A stretch of 64,000 nt of DNA. Source: Limnoperna fortunei (lineage: Eukaryota; Mollusca; Bivalvia; Mytilida; Modiolidae). Below the pieces are notes generated by a model. The model saw only the letters and a program-made list of their open reading frames with translations, had not been told where the DNA came from and did no database searches. Both the position numbers and the translations under genes were made by a program. How positions within the stretch are numbered: the first letter of the stretch is position 1; each line of letters opens with the position of its first letter. The stretch covers positions 21,477,714 to 21,541,713 of the forward strand of contig OX104122.1 in the NCBI GenBank assembly GCA_944474755.1, written 5' to 3'. Below, in pieces: positions 52,601 through 55,286 of the stretch.

Positions 52601-54543
52601 CTTCATGCTTATCACTACCCACTATTATGCTTTAATTAACTGTGAAAACAAGCAGATTTTTCAACTATTAAATTTGTCTTCTTAATTTGCATCAACAGAT
52701 AGAATTAACCAGCAATTCATATACAGCTGAAGGAAACAATAATCTACTTGACAAGAAATCATCAAAATTTCATAAATGTAAGTATTTGGTGTATTTTAGT
52801 TATAGAACGAATAATTGTTCCCTTGCTTTTTTTTTTTTTGACGAGGGTACGATTTTAGTCCCATTACTCGTAATGTAGCAGAGCGGGAGTGAATCACTCC
52901 CAGCACTTTGATATCCAAAAGAAGTTGCATATACAATCAGACGTGGTCAATCTTGATATCTTTCGACAGTGTCATAATTTTTTATCGATTTCGTGTTTAA
53001 AATCTATCATTATTGATACGTGATGATAGTTATTGCCATTTTTTATAACCCGCTGTGCGTTGTGTATTAATTGACATTCGTGTCTCTTTTTAATTACATT
53101 TACTACATGAAAAACATTGATAAACCTGAAACTGAATGGTGTGTTGCATTTTGGGTAACACATATGTAAATTACTGGATTCTTACTACGGAATGGTTGTT
53201 ATAGTATGCAAATTAGCACTTTTATAATAAAATTAGGTCACATTATCCTTATACGGAAAAATGATCAACATAGCATTTTCCACGTGCATTTCCAAAGACT
53301 AAAAAAGAAATTTCTTCAATAAAGATCGTTTCCAGTTAGTTTTGCAATGTATACAGCTTTAATAACGTAAAGAAGATGAATATTATATTAGAATTTTGTA
53401 TAAATAGACTGACATTAGAATTTTTAATTTGCTACATTACGAGCAATAGGAGTGAATTATGCCATTAATCCGACAAATCACAAAACTAACTTCGGATTAT
53501 AAAATTTAGCTTATTTTAGTTATTGATAACTTTGATCTGAGTGGTCTTTAAAACTGGTGCAACTAGTGTTCATGCTTGGTCCGAGTTGTCTTTGGTCCAA
53601 CCCATCAGGCATACCAAACAGTTTCACACTTAACATAATGAAACCTGTATTAGCATATGAATAGTACAGCCATTTATACCAGGAGTCATGGTAAAAAGAA
53701 AAACAAAATTCCTGGTCTTTTCCCCTTTGTAAGGTTGTGTGGGAACCCAAATTTCGCTGGCTTGTAATAACTGAGGCTTAAACTTACTGTATAACACCCT
53801 TTCCAAGTTTTGCCAAAGCAGCTGGTGGATCTTTAATAATAATTTTCACACCATCAAATATGTCTTCTACTGATTTATAAATTTTTCTAGCATTTTCTGG
53901 GATAGTAATTGTAATCGATTCAAACAGTTGCTGAAAAAAACAAGTTGACAGTGAAATAATAATATTTATAGCCAATAAGACATTATTATTAATTTAATTT
54001 CCAAATTACGCAGTTTGATGCAAGGAATGTTTTAATTGTCATAATTTTTACTAAACAAGTCACAATAAGCTAGATTTATGTCAAAAATAAATTGGACTCT
54101 AATTAAAATGTAGTTTTTTTCCTCATTCTGTATGTTTTTCAAACTTTTCTGAAGTCATTAAAACTGACCTTTAATATTTCATATATATTCTGATAAGTTG
54201 GTATTTCATCTATCAAGAAATAAAGATATATAAATATACAGTACAGAGAAAAACACCTAAAATTTAAGGTGAAACTAAAATATTATGTCTCTCCTTTCTT
54301 TTATCTATGCTCTTTCATGAATAATATTATATTTTTGCTCTTTCATGAATAATATTATAAAAACTATATCATAATAAATAAAAACTCCATATTTTGTGGA
54401 CATTCTGACTACCACTGCCACTGCCGTCTTTATTCAAGGCATTTACCCAAAAGCAAAAAGATGTATACAGAGGGAACAACATGTTTTTTATAAAAAACAC
54501 TAACCCACCATGGAAGTTTATCCTTTCCACTATCAGCCACCAT
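4618..54543 (-). CDS. Multi-exon LECT2/M23-like, SAP and Cys-rich repeat protein (23 exons, 3' end not found)
   Basis: I do not recognise a named gene. The model joins 23 exons listed separately below, in order from 54543 to 4618. Each is bounded by AG/GT, and all 22 junctions keep phase if one extra T in the exon at 12264 is ignored. The product would be about 1,025 codons. By approximate residue: 1-253 helical unrecognised region, 254-421 LECT2/M23-like domain, 422-493 linker, 494-544 helical, 545-590 SAP-like, 591-739 Cys-rich domain, 740-782 helical, 783-831 SAP-like, 832-979 second Cys-rich domain, 980-1010 helical, 1011-1025 start of a third unit. LECT2 is a secreted M23-fold protein, and paired Cys suggest an extracellular protein; no enzyme role is claimed. 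The start codon is uncertain and the C terminus is missing. Splicing is inferred from sequence only. Confidence 0.72.
4716..5284 (+). mobile_element. Family A pearl/HINE-like element (ends interrupted by a MITE)
   Basis: It starts with aactagatatcagtgagatg and an inverted-type gggcccgcc block, then aaggtcaaggtcaaaggtc, then (after an insertion at 4798-5137) tgcgacacatcgccttgata, a ggacggacggacagacagac microsatellite and a terminal gggcgggccttaatg. Sister copies are at 23393, 40919 and 50376. Here the terminal hairpin is partly lost. Confidence 0.75.
4798..5137. mobile_element. 340-bp TIR element (MITE) inside family A
   Basis: A 13-bp inverted repeat, catgggtgaaagt at 4798-4810 and actttcacccatg at 5125-5137, bounds GC-richer DNA with internal stems (gggggcaaagccccc) and a poly-C run near 5023-5040. 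Other family A copies run straight from the left flank to the right flank, so this segment is an insertion. No transposase is present. Confidence 0.65.
5690..5905 (-). mobile_element. tRNA-headed SINE, copy 1
   Basis: On the minus strand a tRNA-like head has a B-box-like gggttcgagtctc, followed by a body whose plus-strand form includes gtacctgaagaaaacccccc and gggggagaaaactgg, and a tail near ttcaacaatttttca. It is a diverged copy of the SINE at 50140. The gttttctcc-type body resembles the conserved tail of molluscan SINEs. Confidence 0.6.
5906..6474. other. Intron or flank, AT-rich
   Basis: No coding signal, tandem repeat or hairpin beyond short A runs is seen. Confidence 0.4.
6475..6566 (-). 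CDS. Exon 22: helical exon, start of module 3
   Basis: Phase 1 to 0, acceptor ttgttttag, donor gtaagt. About 30 residues ([30 protein letters not shown]). It is equivalent to the exons at 29588 and 20083 but shorter. Confidence 0.68.
6567..7379. other. Intron between exons 21 and 22
   Basis: AT-rich with T runs near 7134 and 7241. Nothing else is recognised. Confidence 0.5.
7380..7571 (-). CDS. Exon 21: exon B of module 2
   Basis: Phase 1 to 1, 192 bp, donor gtgtgt. It encodes [20 protein letters not shown] and continues through [16 protein letters not shown] to [14 protein letters not shown]. Three of its Cys lie in the strand-rich half. The acceptor was placed at aaaaacag because it gives the phase required by exon 20; the open frame continues further upstream. 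Confidence 0.68.
7951..10449. mobile_element. TA-flanked TIR element of 2.5 kb enclosing a minisatellite
   Basis: A 26-bp inverted repeat (two mismatches) starts caccccctgaaac at 7951-7976 and 10424-10449. Each end is bordered by TA (7949-7950, 10450-10451), the target of Tc1/mariner-type transposons. Subterminal DNA on both sides is rich in cgttcgttcgt and tatatcgttttt, also inverted. No transposase ORF is seen, so it is non-autonomous. It lies in the intron between exons 20 and 21. Confidence 0.75.
8510..9690 (+). repeat. 52-bp minisatellite, roughly 20 copies
   Basis: Units carry ggtctcaggagtgatttt, then atgtgtaatatggtttttaa, then attgtat. Unit starts at 8641, 8693 and 8745 give a 52-bp period. 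Two variants alternate irregularly (tgtaatatgg with cgcaaa, and tgaaatatgg with tgctagg). Copies decay at both edges. Confidence 0.9.
10450..11039. other. Intron segment, AT-rich
   Basis: Nothing recognised apart from A/T runs; short ORFs here have no splice or family support. Confidence 0.4.
11040..11690 (+). mobile_element. Family D pearl/HINE-like element
   Basis: It starts near aatgggacattaaatgatac, shared with 25660. The core has tgttgacgcttttccaagtt and catctagaaacc; then comes a ggacggacagacggcgcaac microsatellite and a stem cctcgccac / gtgtagcgggg followed by tataaaaac. A (TA)n/(GA)n tract is at 11384-11412. Confidence 0.6.
11745..12120 (+). repeat. Family E tandem repeat, about 180-bp unit
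   Basis: It shares aggagttgattacac, tatgcaatctttctgt and agatttctga-type blocks with 48370-48780, and repeats the ttgattacacaaaata motif internally. Probably another HINE-type core without a preserved 3' end. Confidence 0.55.
12264..12516 (-). CDS. Exon 20: Cys-rich exon (A) of module 2, with +1 T
   Basis: Phase 1 to 1 if corrected; acceptor attcacag, donor gtaatt. It carries [20 protein letters not shown], then [12 protein letters not shown], then in a second frame [11 protein letters not shown]...DYKWG. The frame change falls in a run of eight T on the coding strand near 12323-12330. One T fewer would join the two halves and match exon 15. Length is 253 bp where 252 is expected. This is either a homopolymer sequencing error or a real frameshift. 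Confidence 0.62.
12591..13992. mobile_element. 1.4-kb element with perfect 28-bp terminal inverted repeats
   Basis: 12591-12618 (ggctgttccagcaaaacata and on) is the exact reverse complement of 13965-13992. A poly-G tract sits near 13920-13936 just inside the right end. No transposase is recognised. The flanks (attttg / tttagc) show no clear target duplication. Confidence 0.75.
12955..13165 (+). repeat. Dispersed repeat inside the TIR element, inverted copy at 63755-63990
   Basis: Shared blocks include tacataaagcgtagtttgaa, gcaaatacgatgctgat and aagaaatctttgtattttt near cgtgtcatgtttat, present in reverse complement at the right edge of the window. It is probably internal sequence of the same transposon family. 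Confidence 0.65.
13993..17640. other. Intron segment: CTA-rich tract plus AT-rich unique DNA
   Basis: 14140-14770 is dense in tactaat, gctaattt and tagtat words without a fixed period. 14800-17600 shows only scattered ORFs with no family or phase support. Confidence 0.45.
17640..18240 (+). repeat. Degenerate CTA-rich tandem repeat, about 70-bp unit
   Basis: Repeats of gctacaacaacactac, aagtccacta and atactagaat run in roughly 70-bp steps to about 17850, then dissolve into gctaat/actaat words like those at 14140-14770. Confidence 0.55.
18530..19190 (+). repeat. About 165-bp tandem repeat, four copies (family F)
   Basis: Each unit has aaatttgatgaatcaaaatg, gcacatctacacatcat, then tttcagagatgcaccaac. 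The array is followed by gtgtgacagaggcagaccaa and ggtccctctgtggcattg, a likely decayed terminal segment of the same HINE type. Confidence 0.65.
19796..19943 (-). CDS. Exon 19: SAP-like exon of module 2
   Basis: Phase 0 to 1, acceptor gctttag-type, donor gtaatt. About 49 residues. [11 protein letters not shown] parallels RLVDNKPC of exon 14. It is followed by [20 protein letters not shown] and RLYL, again a SAP-like L..L..R.LS..GTK pattern. The last SAP helix is weaker than in exon 14. Confidence 0.65.
20083..20210 (-). CDS. Exon 18: helical exon of module 2
   Basis: Phase 1 to 0, acceptor tttgcag, donor gtatgt. About 42 residues ([20 protein letters not shown], then a [15 protein letters not shown] helix). 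Same place and phases as the exons at 29588 and 6475. Confidence 0.68.
20690..21450 (+). repeat. Degenerate HINE-like repeat (family G)
   Basis: It begins with a stem, tgtgtctcggcgacacag. Repeated blocks such as aaatataaacactatagct and agatgaaagagaagatagca, plus ccctgcccatcctcattatg, follow, and it ends with acgaatggacagacataaaa. A poly-C run is at about 20857. Confidence 0.45.
21666..21829 (-). CDS. Exon 17: part B2 of module 1
   Basis: Phase 2 to 1, acceptor tatatttcag, donor gtacca. It encodes [20 protein letters not shown] ... [19 protein letters not shown]. The tail IPVP...WPSG aligns with IPIP...TWPG of the exon at 7380, and the two Cys match approximately. Confidence 0.65.
21900..23060 (+). 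repeat. Two decayed HINE-like arrays in the intron
   Basis: 22090-22270 carries atttcagtattgtatcattt and attgctgagaaaaatgtgac, shared with 24265-24600 and 35860-36240. 22490-23060 has repeated ttctaacatttgttgg, ggcttcttacc and cccaaaatttcattgaaat blocks and ends in a gacaaacagacagactgac microsatellite. Confidence 0.5.
23387..23950 (+). mobile_element. Family A pearl/HINE-like element, most complete copy
   Basis: It opens with gaactagatgtcagtgatat and gggccccgcgg. Three tandem units of about 156 bp follow (accatggtatgcgacacatc at about 23457, 23613 and 23769), then gatggacggacggacggaca and a hairpin cgtccgccacaaagtggcgg followed by ggccCTAATaac. The 5' gggccccgc and 3' gcggggccc form a subterminal inverted repeat, a Helentron/HINE-type trait. 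Confidence 0.8.
24260..24600 (+). repeat. Decayed HINE-like repeat, same core as 22100
   Basis: Two units carry aaaatttcag-type and attgctgagaaaaatgtta blocks. It ends cgccaatggggagcgggggt then ataaaa, a 3' stem-like end seen also near 22040 and 35830. Confidence 0.5.
24999..25065 (-). CDS. Exon 16: part B1 of module 1
   Basis: A 67-bp exon, phase 1 to 2, acceptor ttttctatag, donor gtaact. It encodes [20 protein letters not shown] plus one. It is the only open segment I found in the intron that takes the phase from 1 to 2, as the next exon needs. The beta-strand pattern matches the start of exon B in module 2. Confidence 0.55.
25403..25618 (-). CDS. Exon 15: Cys-rich exon (A) of module 1
   Basis: Phase 1 to 1, acceptor ttttcag, donor gtaaga. 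About 71 residues. The key block is [20 protein letters not shown], then a beta-like stretch ([20 protein letters not shown]). It aligns with the exon at 12264 (C-L...LP...C...CVD...F...DID..F...FGFE). I recall similar repeated 'CC' domains in uncharacterised mollusc proteins but cannot name a family. Confidence 0.72.
25657..26385 (+). mobile_element. Family D pearl/HINE-like element with about 130-bp tandem core
   Basis: The start aatgggacattaaatgatac matches 11044. Three or more units carry tcgaaaactacaaattggat and aaatctgttgacgcgttttc. Then ggacagacggatggacggac and the stem cactgccac / gtgtggcgggg followed by tataaaaac close the element. It directly precedes the exon at 25403-25618 within the intron. 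Confidence 0.75.
26932..27070 (-). CDS. Exon 14: SAP-like exon of module 1
   Basis: Phase 0 to 1, acceptor ttttag, donor gtatgt. About 46 residues. After RLVDNKPC comes [20 protein letters not shown] followed by MIDRLL. This fits the SAP pattern of a first helix, RG...SG turn, then (K/R)xxLIxRL. Classical SAP motifs bind DNA; here the context is a Cys-rich, probably extracellular protein, so the role is unknown. Confidence 0.7.
27515..28460 (+). mobile_element. Family C pearl/HINE-like element with about 139-bp tandem core
   Basis: It opens with gtctcgcctgcattccgc. Four to five units share gtggttacagaggaactg, ctggaccgtgaaattgaggt and atataccaaatattgtcat. It closes with gtctcgcctccagcaactat and gcaggcgagac, so the two ends are inverted and the 3' end is a hairpin. 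Units here are the least diverged of the single-period arrays. Confidence 0.78.
28605..28913 (+). pseudogene. Possible N-terminal piece of a Crypton/DUF3504-type recombinase
   Basis: A 102-residue open frame contains [20 protein letters not shown] followed by VFFTKYLRE. From memory this resembles the start of DUF3504/Crypton-derived proteins (RFADhs..EI..I...). The catalytic core is absent and the frame ends at a TAA. There is no intron or partner exon. The call is weak; it could be a chance ORF. Confidence 0.25.
28994..29129. repeat. 136-bp foldback palindrome
   Basis: The inner arms of 38 bp (one mismatch) are gatcaatatgaggttttatg... and its reverse complement, around a loop of about 20 bases (ctcggcttcgccttgttc). 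Weaker pairing continues out to caattacta / tagtaattg. It would form a long hairpin as RNA or cruciform DNA. Confidence 0.85.
29588..29739 (-). CDS. Exon 13: helical exon of module 1
   Basis: Phase 1 to 0, acceptor cttttacag, donor gtatta. About 50 residues rich in Lys, Phe and Leu ([20 protein letters not shown]). It has the same position and phase pattern as the exons at 20083 and 6475, so it starts the first repeated module. Confidence 0.7.
29740..32425. other. Intron between exons 12 and 13
   Basis: Apart from a SINE near 31.9 kb and the T run near 31060, I see only AT-rich unique sequence and unsupported short ORFs. Confidence 0.45.
31865..31956 (-). mobile_element. tRNA-headed SINE fragment, copy 2
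   Basis: On the minus strand, gatggcctagtggttaag is a strong A-box-like tRNA start, followed about 50 bases later by a degenerate B box (gttgcggatgcgtctc). Only the head is obvious. Confidence 0.5.
32426..32491 (-). CDS. Exon 12: short linker
   Basis: Phase 1 to 1, 66 bp, donor gtaagt. It encodes [20 protein letters not shown] flanked by a few residues, a charged likely helix. Both flanking phases fit. Confidence 0.55.
32687..32837 (-). CDS. Exon 11: linker
   Basis: Phase 0 to 1, acceptor ttttag, donor gtaata. It encodes about 50 residues. It begins [17 protein letters not shown], echoing the IAAGVTIG start of exon 10, and then turns basic and Pro/Phe-rich. No domain is recognised beyond a possible partial duplication. 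Confidence 0.65.
33117..33290 (-). CDS. Exon 10: LECT2/M23-like domain, part 3 (HxH motif)
   Basis: Exactly 58 codons, phase 0 to 0, acceptor ttttgtag, donor gtatct. It starts [15 protein letters not shown] and contains [20 protein letters not shown]. The HIH followed by DPTGF matches the second M23 zinc motif and the 'DPTaYL' tail of LECT2. A Cys pair (RSDC ... QKC) could close a disulphide. The intron before it is about 7 kb and is packed with repeats. Confidence 0.78.
33291..37205. other. Intron segment between exons 9 and 10, AT-rich
   Basis: A (TA)n tract lies near 34166, decayed HINE-like repeats at 35800-36240, and short unsupported ORFs including one of 171 residues at 36368-36883 on the minus strand. 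Confidence 0.45.
37203..39412 (+). mobile_element. Family B2 pearl/HINE-like element with dimeric array
   Basis: The 5' end is the palindrome ggctcccaggagcc and atcgctcacctgg. The core is about nine units of 165 bp with aagggcaataactcctataa and ggacaaaaacggaaaatttc. Then come a last diverged unit (ggcccagtggtttcagagga), the microsatellite (gacggac)n at 39308-39358, and the hairpin ctcacatggacc / ggtccaggtgag ending in CTAA. The last unit resembles the 166-bp family, so the two are related. Confidence 0.85.
39413..40354. other. Intron segment with a short family B2 fragment
   Basis: 39745-39835 holds a truncated unit (gggacaaaaacagaaaatttc, aagggcaataactcatataa). The remainder is AT-rich and unassigned. 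Confidence 0.5.
40355..40519 (-). CDS. Exon 9: LECT2/M23-like domain, part 2
   Basis: Exactly 55 codons, phase 0 to 0, acceptor tttcag, donor gtaggc. It begins [13 protein letters not shown], the core beta strand of M23/LECT2 domains, followed by alternating beta-type sequence ([17 protein letters not shown]) and a polar tail ([11 protein letters not shown]). Confidence 0.72.
40919..42500 (+). mobile_element. Family A element split by a nested 166-bp-family element
   Basis: The left part, 40919-41232, has the family A start and one and a half units. The right part resumes at about 42390 (aaagttacaacccaggcac) with gacagacggacggacac and the hairpin cgtccgccacgaagtggcgg then ggccCTAATaac. The two parts join cleanly in the consensus aaagataaa|aaagttacag. 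Confidence 0.8.
41233..42389 (+). mobile_element. Nested 166-bp-family pearl-like element
   Basis: About seven diverged monomers (ggaccatccaaacaatattg and on) run into ccaacgacgacta and the hairpin agctcacctgaccc / gggtcaggtgagct then CTA. The 5' palindrome seen at 61131 is missing, so this copy is 5'-truncated. It has no higher-order structure, unlike 1-2560. Confidence 0.8.
42501..43418. other. Intron between exons 8 and 9, AT-rich
   Basis: No repeat or coding signal recognised. Confidence 0.45.
43419..43581 (-). CDS. Exon 8: LECT2/M23-like domain, part 1
   Basis: Phase 2 to 0, donor gtaagt. It encodes about 54 residues with the block [20 protein letters not shown]. This corresponds to the start of the LECT2/chondromodulin-II fold (GxCDxxG...GxD), where family members carry His and Asp zinc ligands as HxxxD. 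Here the Asp is kept, but a Gly stands where I align the His (KGGID). The exon ends at DEGAT, which flows into IVSPFPGF of the next exon, the usual G-x-V-x-x-P-x-x-G strand of M23 proteins. Identification is from motif memory, not a search. Confidence 0.75.
43582..46960. other. Intron between exons 7 and 8
   Basis: 43640-44060 has a decayed HINE-like repeat (ttgaaagggcataactcct, aaattctt attagtaggttcag). 45240-46860 has degenerate repeats with aaaaatctgacaagaaatg-type blocks. No exon is seen. Confidence 0.45.
46961..47127 (-). CDS. Exon 7
   Basis: The acceptor is ttttcttttcag and the donor gtaaga; phase 0 to 2, about 55 residues. Amphipathic helices ([20 protein letters not shown]) are followed by an aromatic stretch ([14 protein letters not shown]). 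It is the last exon before the LECT2/M23-like domain. Confidence 0.7.
47128..49559. other. Intron between exons 6 and 7 with decayed HINE-like repeats
   Basis: 47200-47815 ends with cagacagatggacggaaga and aagcatggggtataaaaat. 48370-48780 is family E (compare 11745). The rest is AT-rich. Confidence 0.5.
48370..48780 (+). repeat. Family E tandem repeat, second locus
   Basis: Three units of about 180 bp with gtaggagttgattacacaaa, aaatgttctg and tttctgttaagtttcagaga. Same family as 11745-12120. Confidence 0.6.
49560..49723 (-). CDS. Exon 6
   Basis: The acceptor is ttgtag and the donor gtatgt; phase 1 to 0, about 54 residues. It is rich in Glu, Ser and Lys and strongly helical ([20 protein letters not shown]), possibly a coiled coil. 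No family is recognised. Confidence 0.65.
49808..49885 (-). CDS. Exon 5
   Basis: The acceptor is aaaaattag and the donor gtaagt; phase 1 to 1. It encodes [20 protein letters not shown] plus a few residues. Phases match exons 4 and 6. An alternative acceptor a few bases downstream (gtgcag) would give phase 0, which does not fit. Confidence 0.5.
50140..50375 (-). mobile_element. tRNA-headed SINE, copy 3 (best preserved)
   Basis: The minus strand reads agtggttaaggtagtttgtc (A box region), then gcgggttcgagcctcact (B box), a body with gttttctccaggtacttgg, and a tail gctgaaagtggggttaaac. The head plus gttttctcc body is typical of molluscan SINEs. Pol III promoter boxes look intact. Confidence 0.75.
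50376..50720 (+). mobile_element. Family A pearl/HINE-like fragment
   Basis: Two partial units (aaggtcaaaggtcatcaagc, acatcaccaagaaattatct) lead to ggacagagggacggattgg and the 3' end agagtggcagggccCTAATtc. The stem is partly mutated. Confidence 0.65.
50640..51085 (+). repeat. Local direct duplication of a family A end and its flank
   Basis: 50640-50815 and 50905-51085 share the HINE 3' end and then unique flank: ttcaatcaaaac, gagactatatagagttt, gatcaaaacatg and ctataattgcataaaataat. Sharing of non-element flank shows a tandem duplication of about 265 bp offset rather than two insertions. Confidence 0.7.
51827..51897 (-). CDS. Exon 4
   Basis: The acceptor is ttttag and the donor gtttgt; phase 2 to 1. 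It encodes [20 protein letters not shown] plus three residues. The helical character continues from exon 3, and the split codon CA|G restores a sense Gln. Confidence 0.55.
51963..52000 (+). repeat. (AAAG)n microsatellite
   Basis: About nine aaag units with one gag interruption. Confidence 0.9.
52861..53448. mobile_element. Possible small TIR element
   Basis: attactcgtaatgtagca near 52863 and tgctacattacgagcaata near 53431 are inverted with one or two mismatches. Neighbouring gggagtgaa / ggagtgaa sequence is also shared. No target duplication was found. Confidence 0.35.
53788..53930 (-). CDS. Exon 3
   Basis: The acceptor is a long T tract ending in cag and the donor is gtaagt; phase 0 to 2. 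It encodes about 47 residues, mostly amphipathic helix ([20 protein letters not shown]). No domain is recognised. Confidence 0.65.
54169..54209 (-). CDS. Exon 2 (41 bp)
   Basis: This mini-exon lies between acceptor ttgatag and donor gtcagt and encodes [13 protein letters not shown], phase 1 to 0. It reads smoothly into the next exon (EILK then QLFESIT). It is too short to judge alone, but both phases fit. Confidence 0.5.
54447..54543 (-). CDS. Exon 1 (candidate start exon)
   Basis: The ATG at 54543-54541 has A at -3 and G at +4, and an in-frame TAA lies about 45 bases upstream. The exon encodes about 32 residues: a polar start ([13 protein letters not shown]), then a short hydrophobic stretch ([11 protein letters not shown]) that could be a signal anchor. 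It ends in phase 1 at a gtaaat donor, matching the phase 1 acceptor of the next exon. It may instead be an internal exon or a chance ORF. A diverged copy of the DIRS terminal repeat lies immediately upstream. Confidence 0.4.
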
Positions 54544-54552
54544 GGTATATCT

Positions 54553-54583
54553 AACAAGATATGAAAGTGTTTTCTCCCCTTAA
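54553..54583 (+). repeat. Diverged third copy of the DIRS terminal repeat
   Basis: acaagatatgaaagtgtttt followed by ctcccctt matches the plus-strand complement of the DIRS right end (acaagatattctagtgtttt, ctcccctt) at all but about four positions. It lies 450 bp outside the element and directly upstream of the candidate exon 1 ATG. Confidence 0.55.
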
Positions 54584-55032
54584 TGGTTAGGATTTCAATT
54601 TTAAAACAACTAACATTTCAAAATAGACTTTATATACAATAAACAGAAGATGCACACATTTCAAATATCATATACAGTGTTTTGACATGTTTAAATGTAC
54701 AATGTTATTGTCTTATTCTTCTGTCTTCTGTTTCTTTATATACATGTATGTGTACCCTCTTGGTATTCTGGAATTAGAGTATTTGTAAAGACTTAATAAT
54801 TAATGCTCATAAAATATTTCCATACATTACTACATGTAATATACATCTGAAATTGATTACATAATTAACAATTTATACAAGAAGTACATTTATTTACTGT
54901 AAATGTATTCTCATGCATAGTATGTAGGTACACCCGGGAATGGGTGGGTGGGAACACTTTATATCTCTTGTCGTTGGTTATTCATAAAATTATGATTCCA
55001 TTGCGGACACTTCGTGTGCTTATGAAATCTTG
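54584..55032. other. Spacer between the ITR-like copy and the DIRS 3' end
   Basis: AT-rich. 54961-55032 contains an imperfect inverted copy of the terminal repeat and a small stem gacacttcgtgtg, so part of it may belong to the DIRS element. Confidence 0.4.
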
Positions 55033-55073
55033 AATTTCATTTCATAACCCCCGACAAGATATTCTAGTGTTTT
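55033..55073 (+). repeat. DIRS inverted terminal repeat, 3' side
   Basis: Forty of 41 bases are complementary to 59236-59276. It reads aatttcatttcataaccccc then gacaagatattctagtg on the plus strand. Confidence 0.88.
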
Positions 55074-55097
55074 GTTTAAAGCTTACAAATTAGACTT

Positions 55098-55286
55098 TTA
55101 CCTTGGTGACAATACTGCCTGTTGGAATGCAGAACGTGTACTTCCTAATAAAGGTTTATTATAGAAACTTGCAAATGTTGACATATTTGACCACCGTGCT
55201 TGGTTAAGGATTTGTGATGCAGAGACACCTGCTCTTAGTGATTTAGATGTGCATGCAGCTCTAGTTGAATGTCTTGTGAAGTCTGT
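55098..55286 (-). pseudogene. C-terminal end of the DIRS tyrosine recombinase after an in-frame stop
   Basis: Directly after the TGA, the same frame goes on for 62 codons to a TAA at 55098-55100. It contains the HxxR box (TRHSTRAACTS) and the nucleophile Tyr in ASFYNKPL (codon 55161-55163). Together with the Arg upstream, the R-H-R-Y set is all encoded, interrupted by one stop only. Confidence 0.85.

Larger units (their letters stand above)
51898..53787. other. Intron between exons 3 and 4
   Basis: Contains the AAAG tract and a possible TIR pair around 52861-53448. Otherwise AT-rich with no exon seen. Confidence 0.45.

Noticed and set aside
54369..54557. 62-residue minus-strand ORF ending in GSGSGSQ
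   Set aside because: A different frame over the same bases as candidate exon 1; the exon frame has the better start context and a donor in the right phase.
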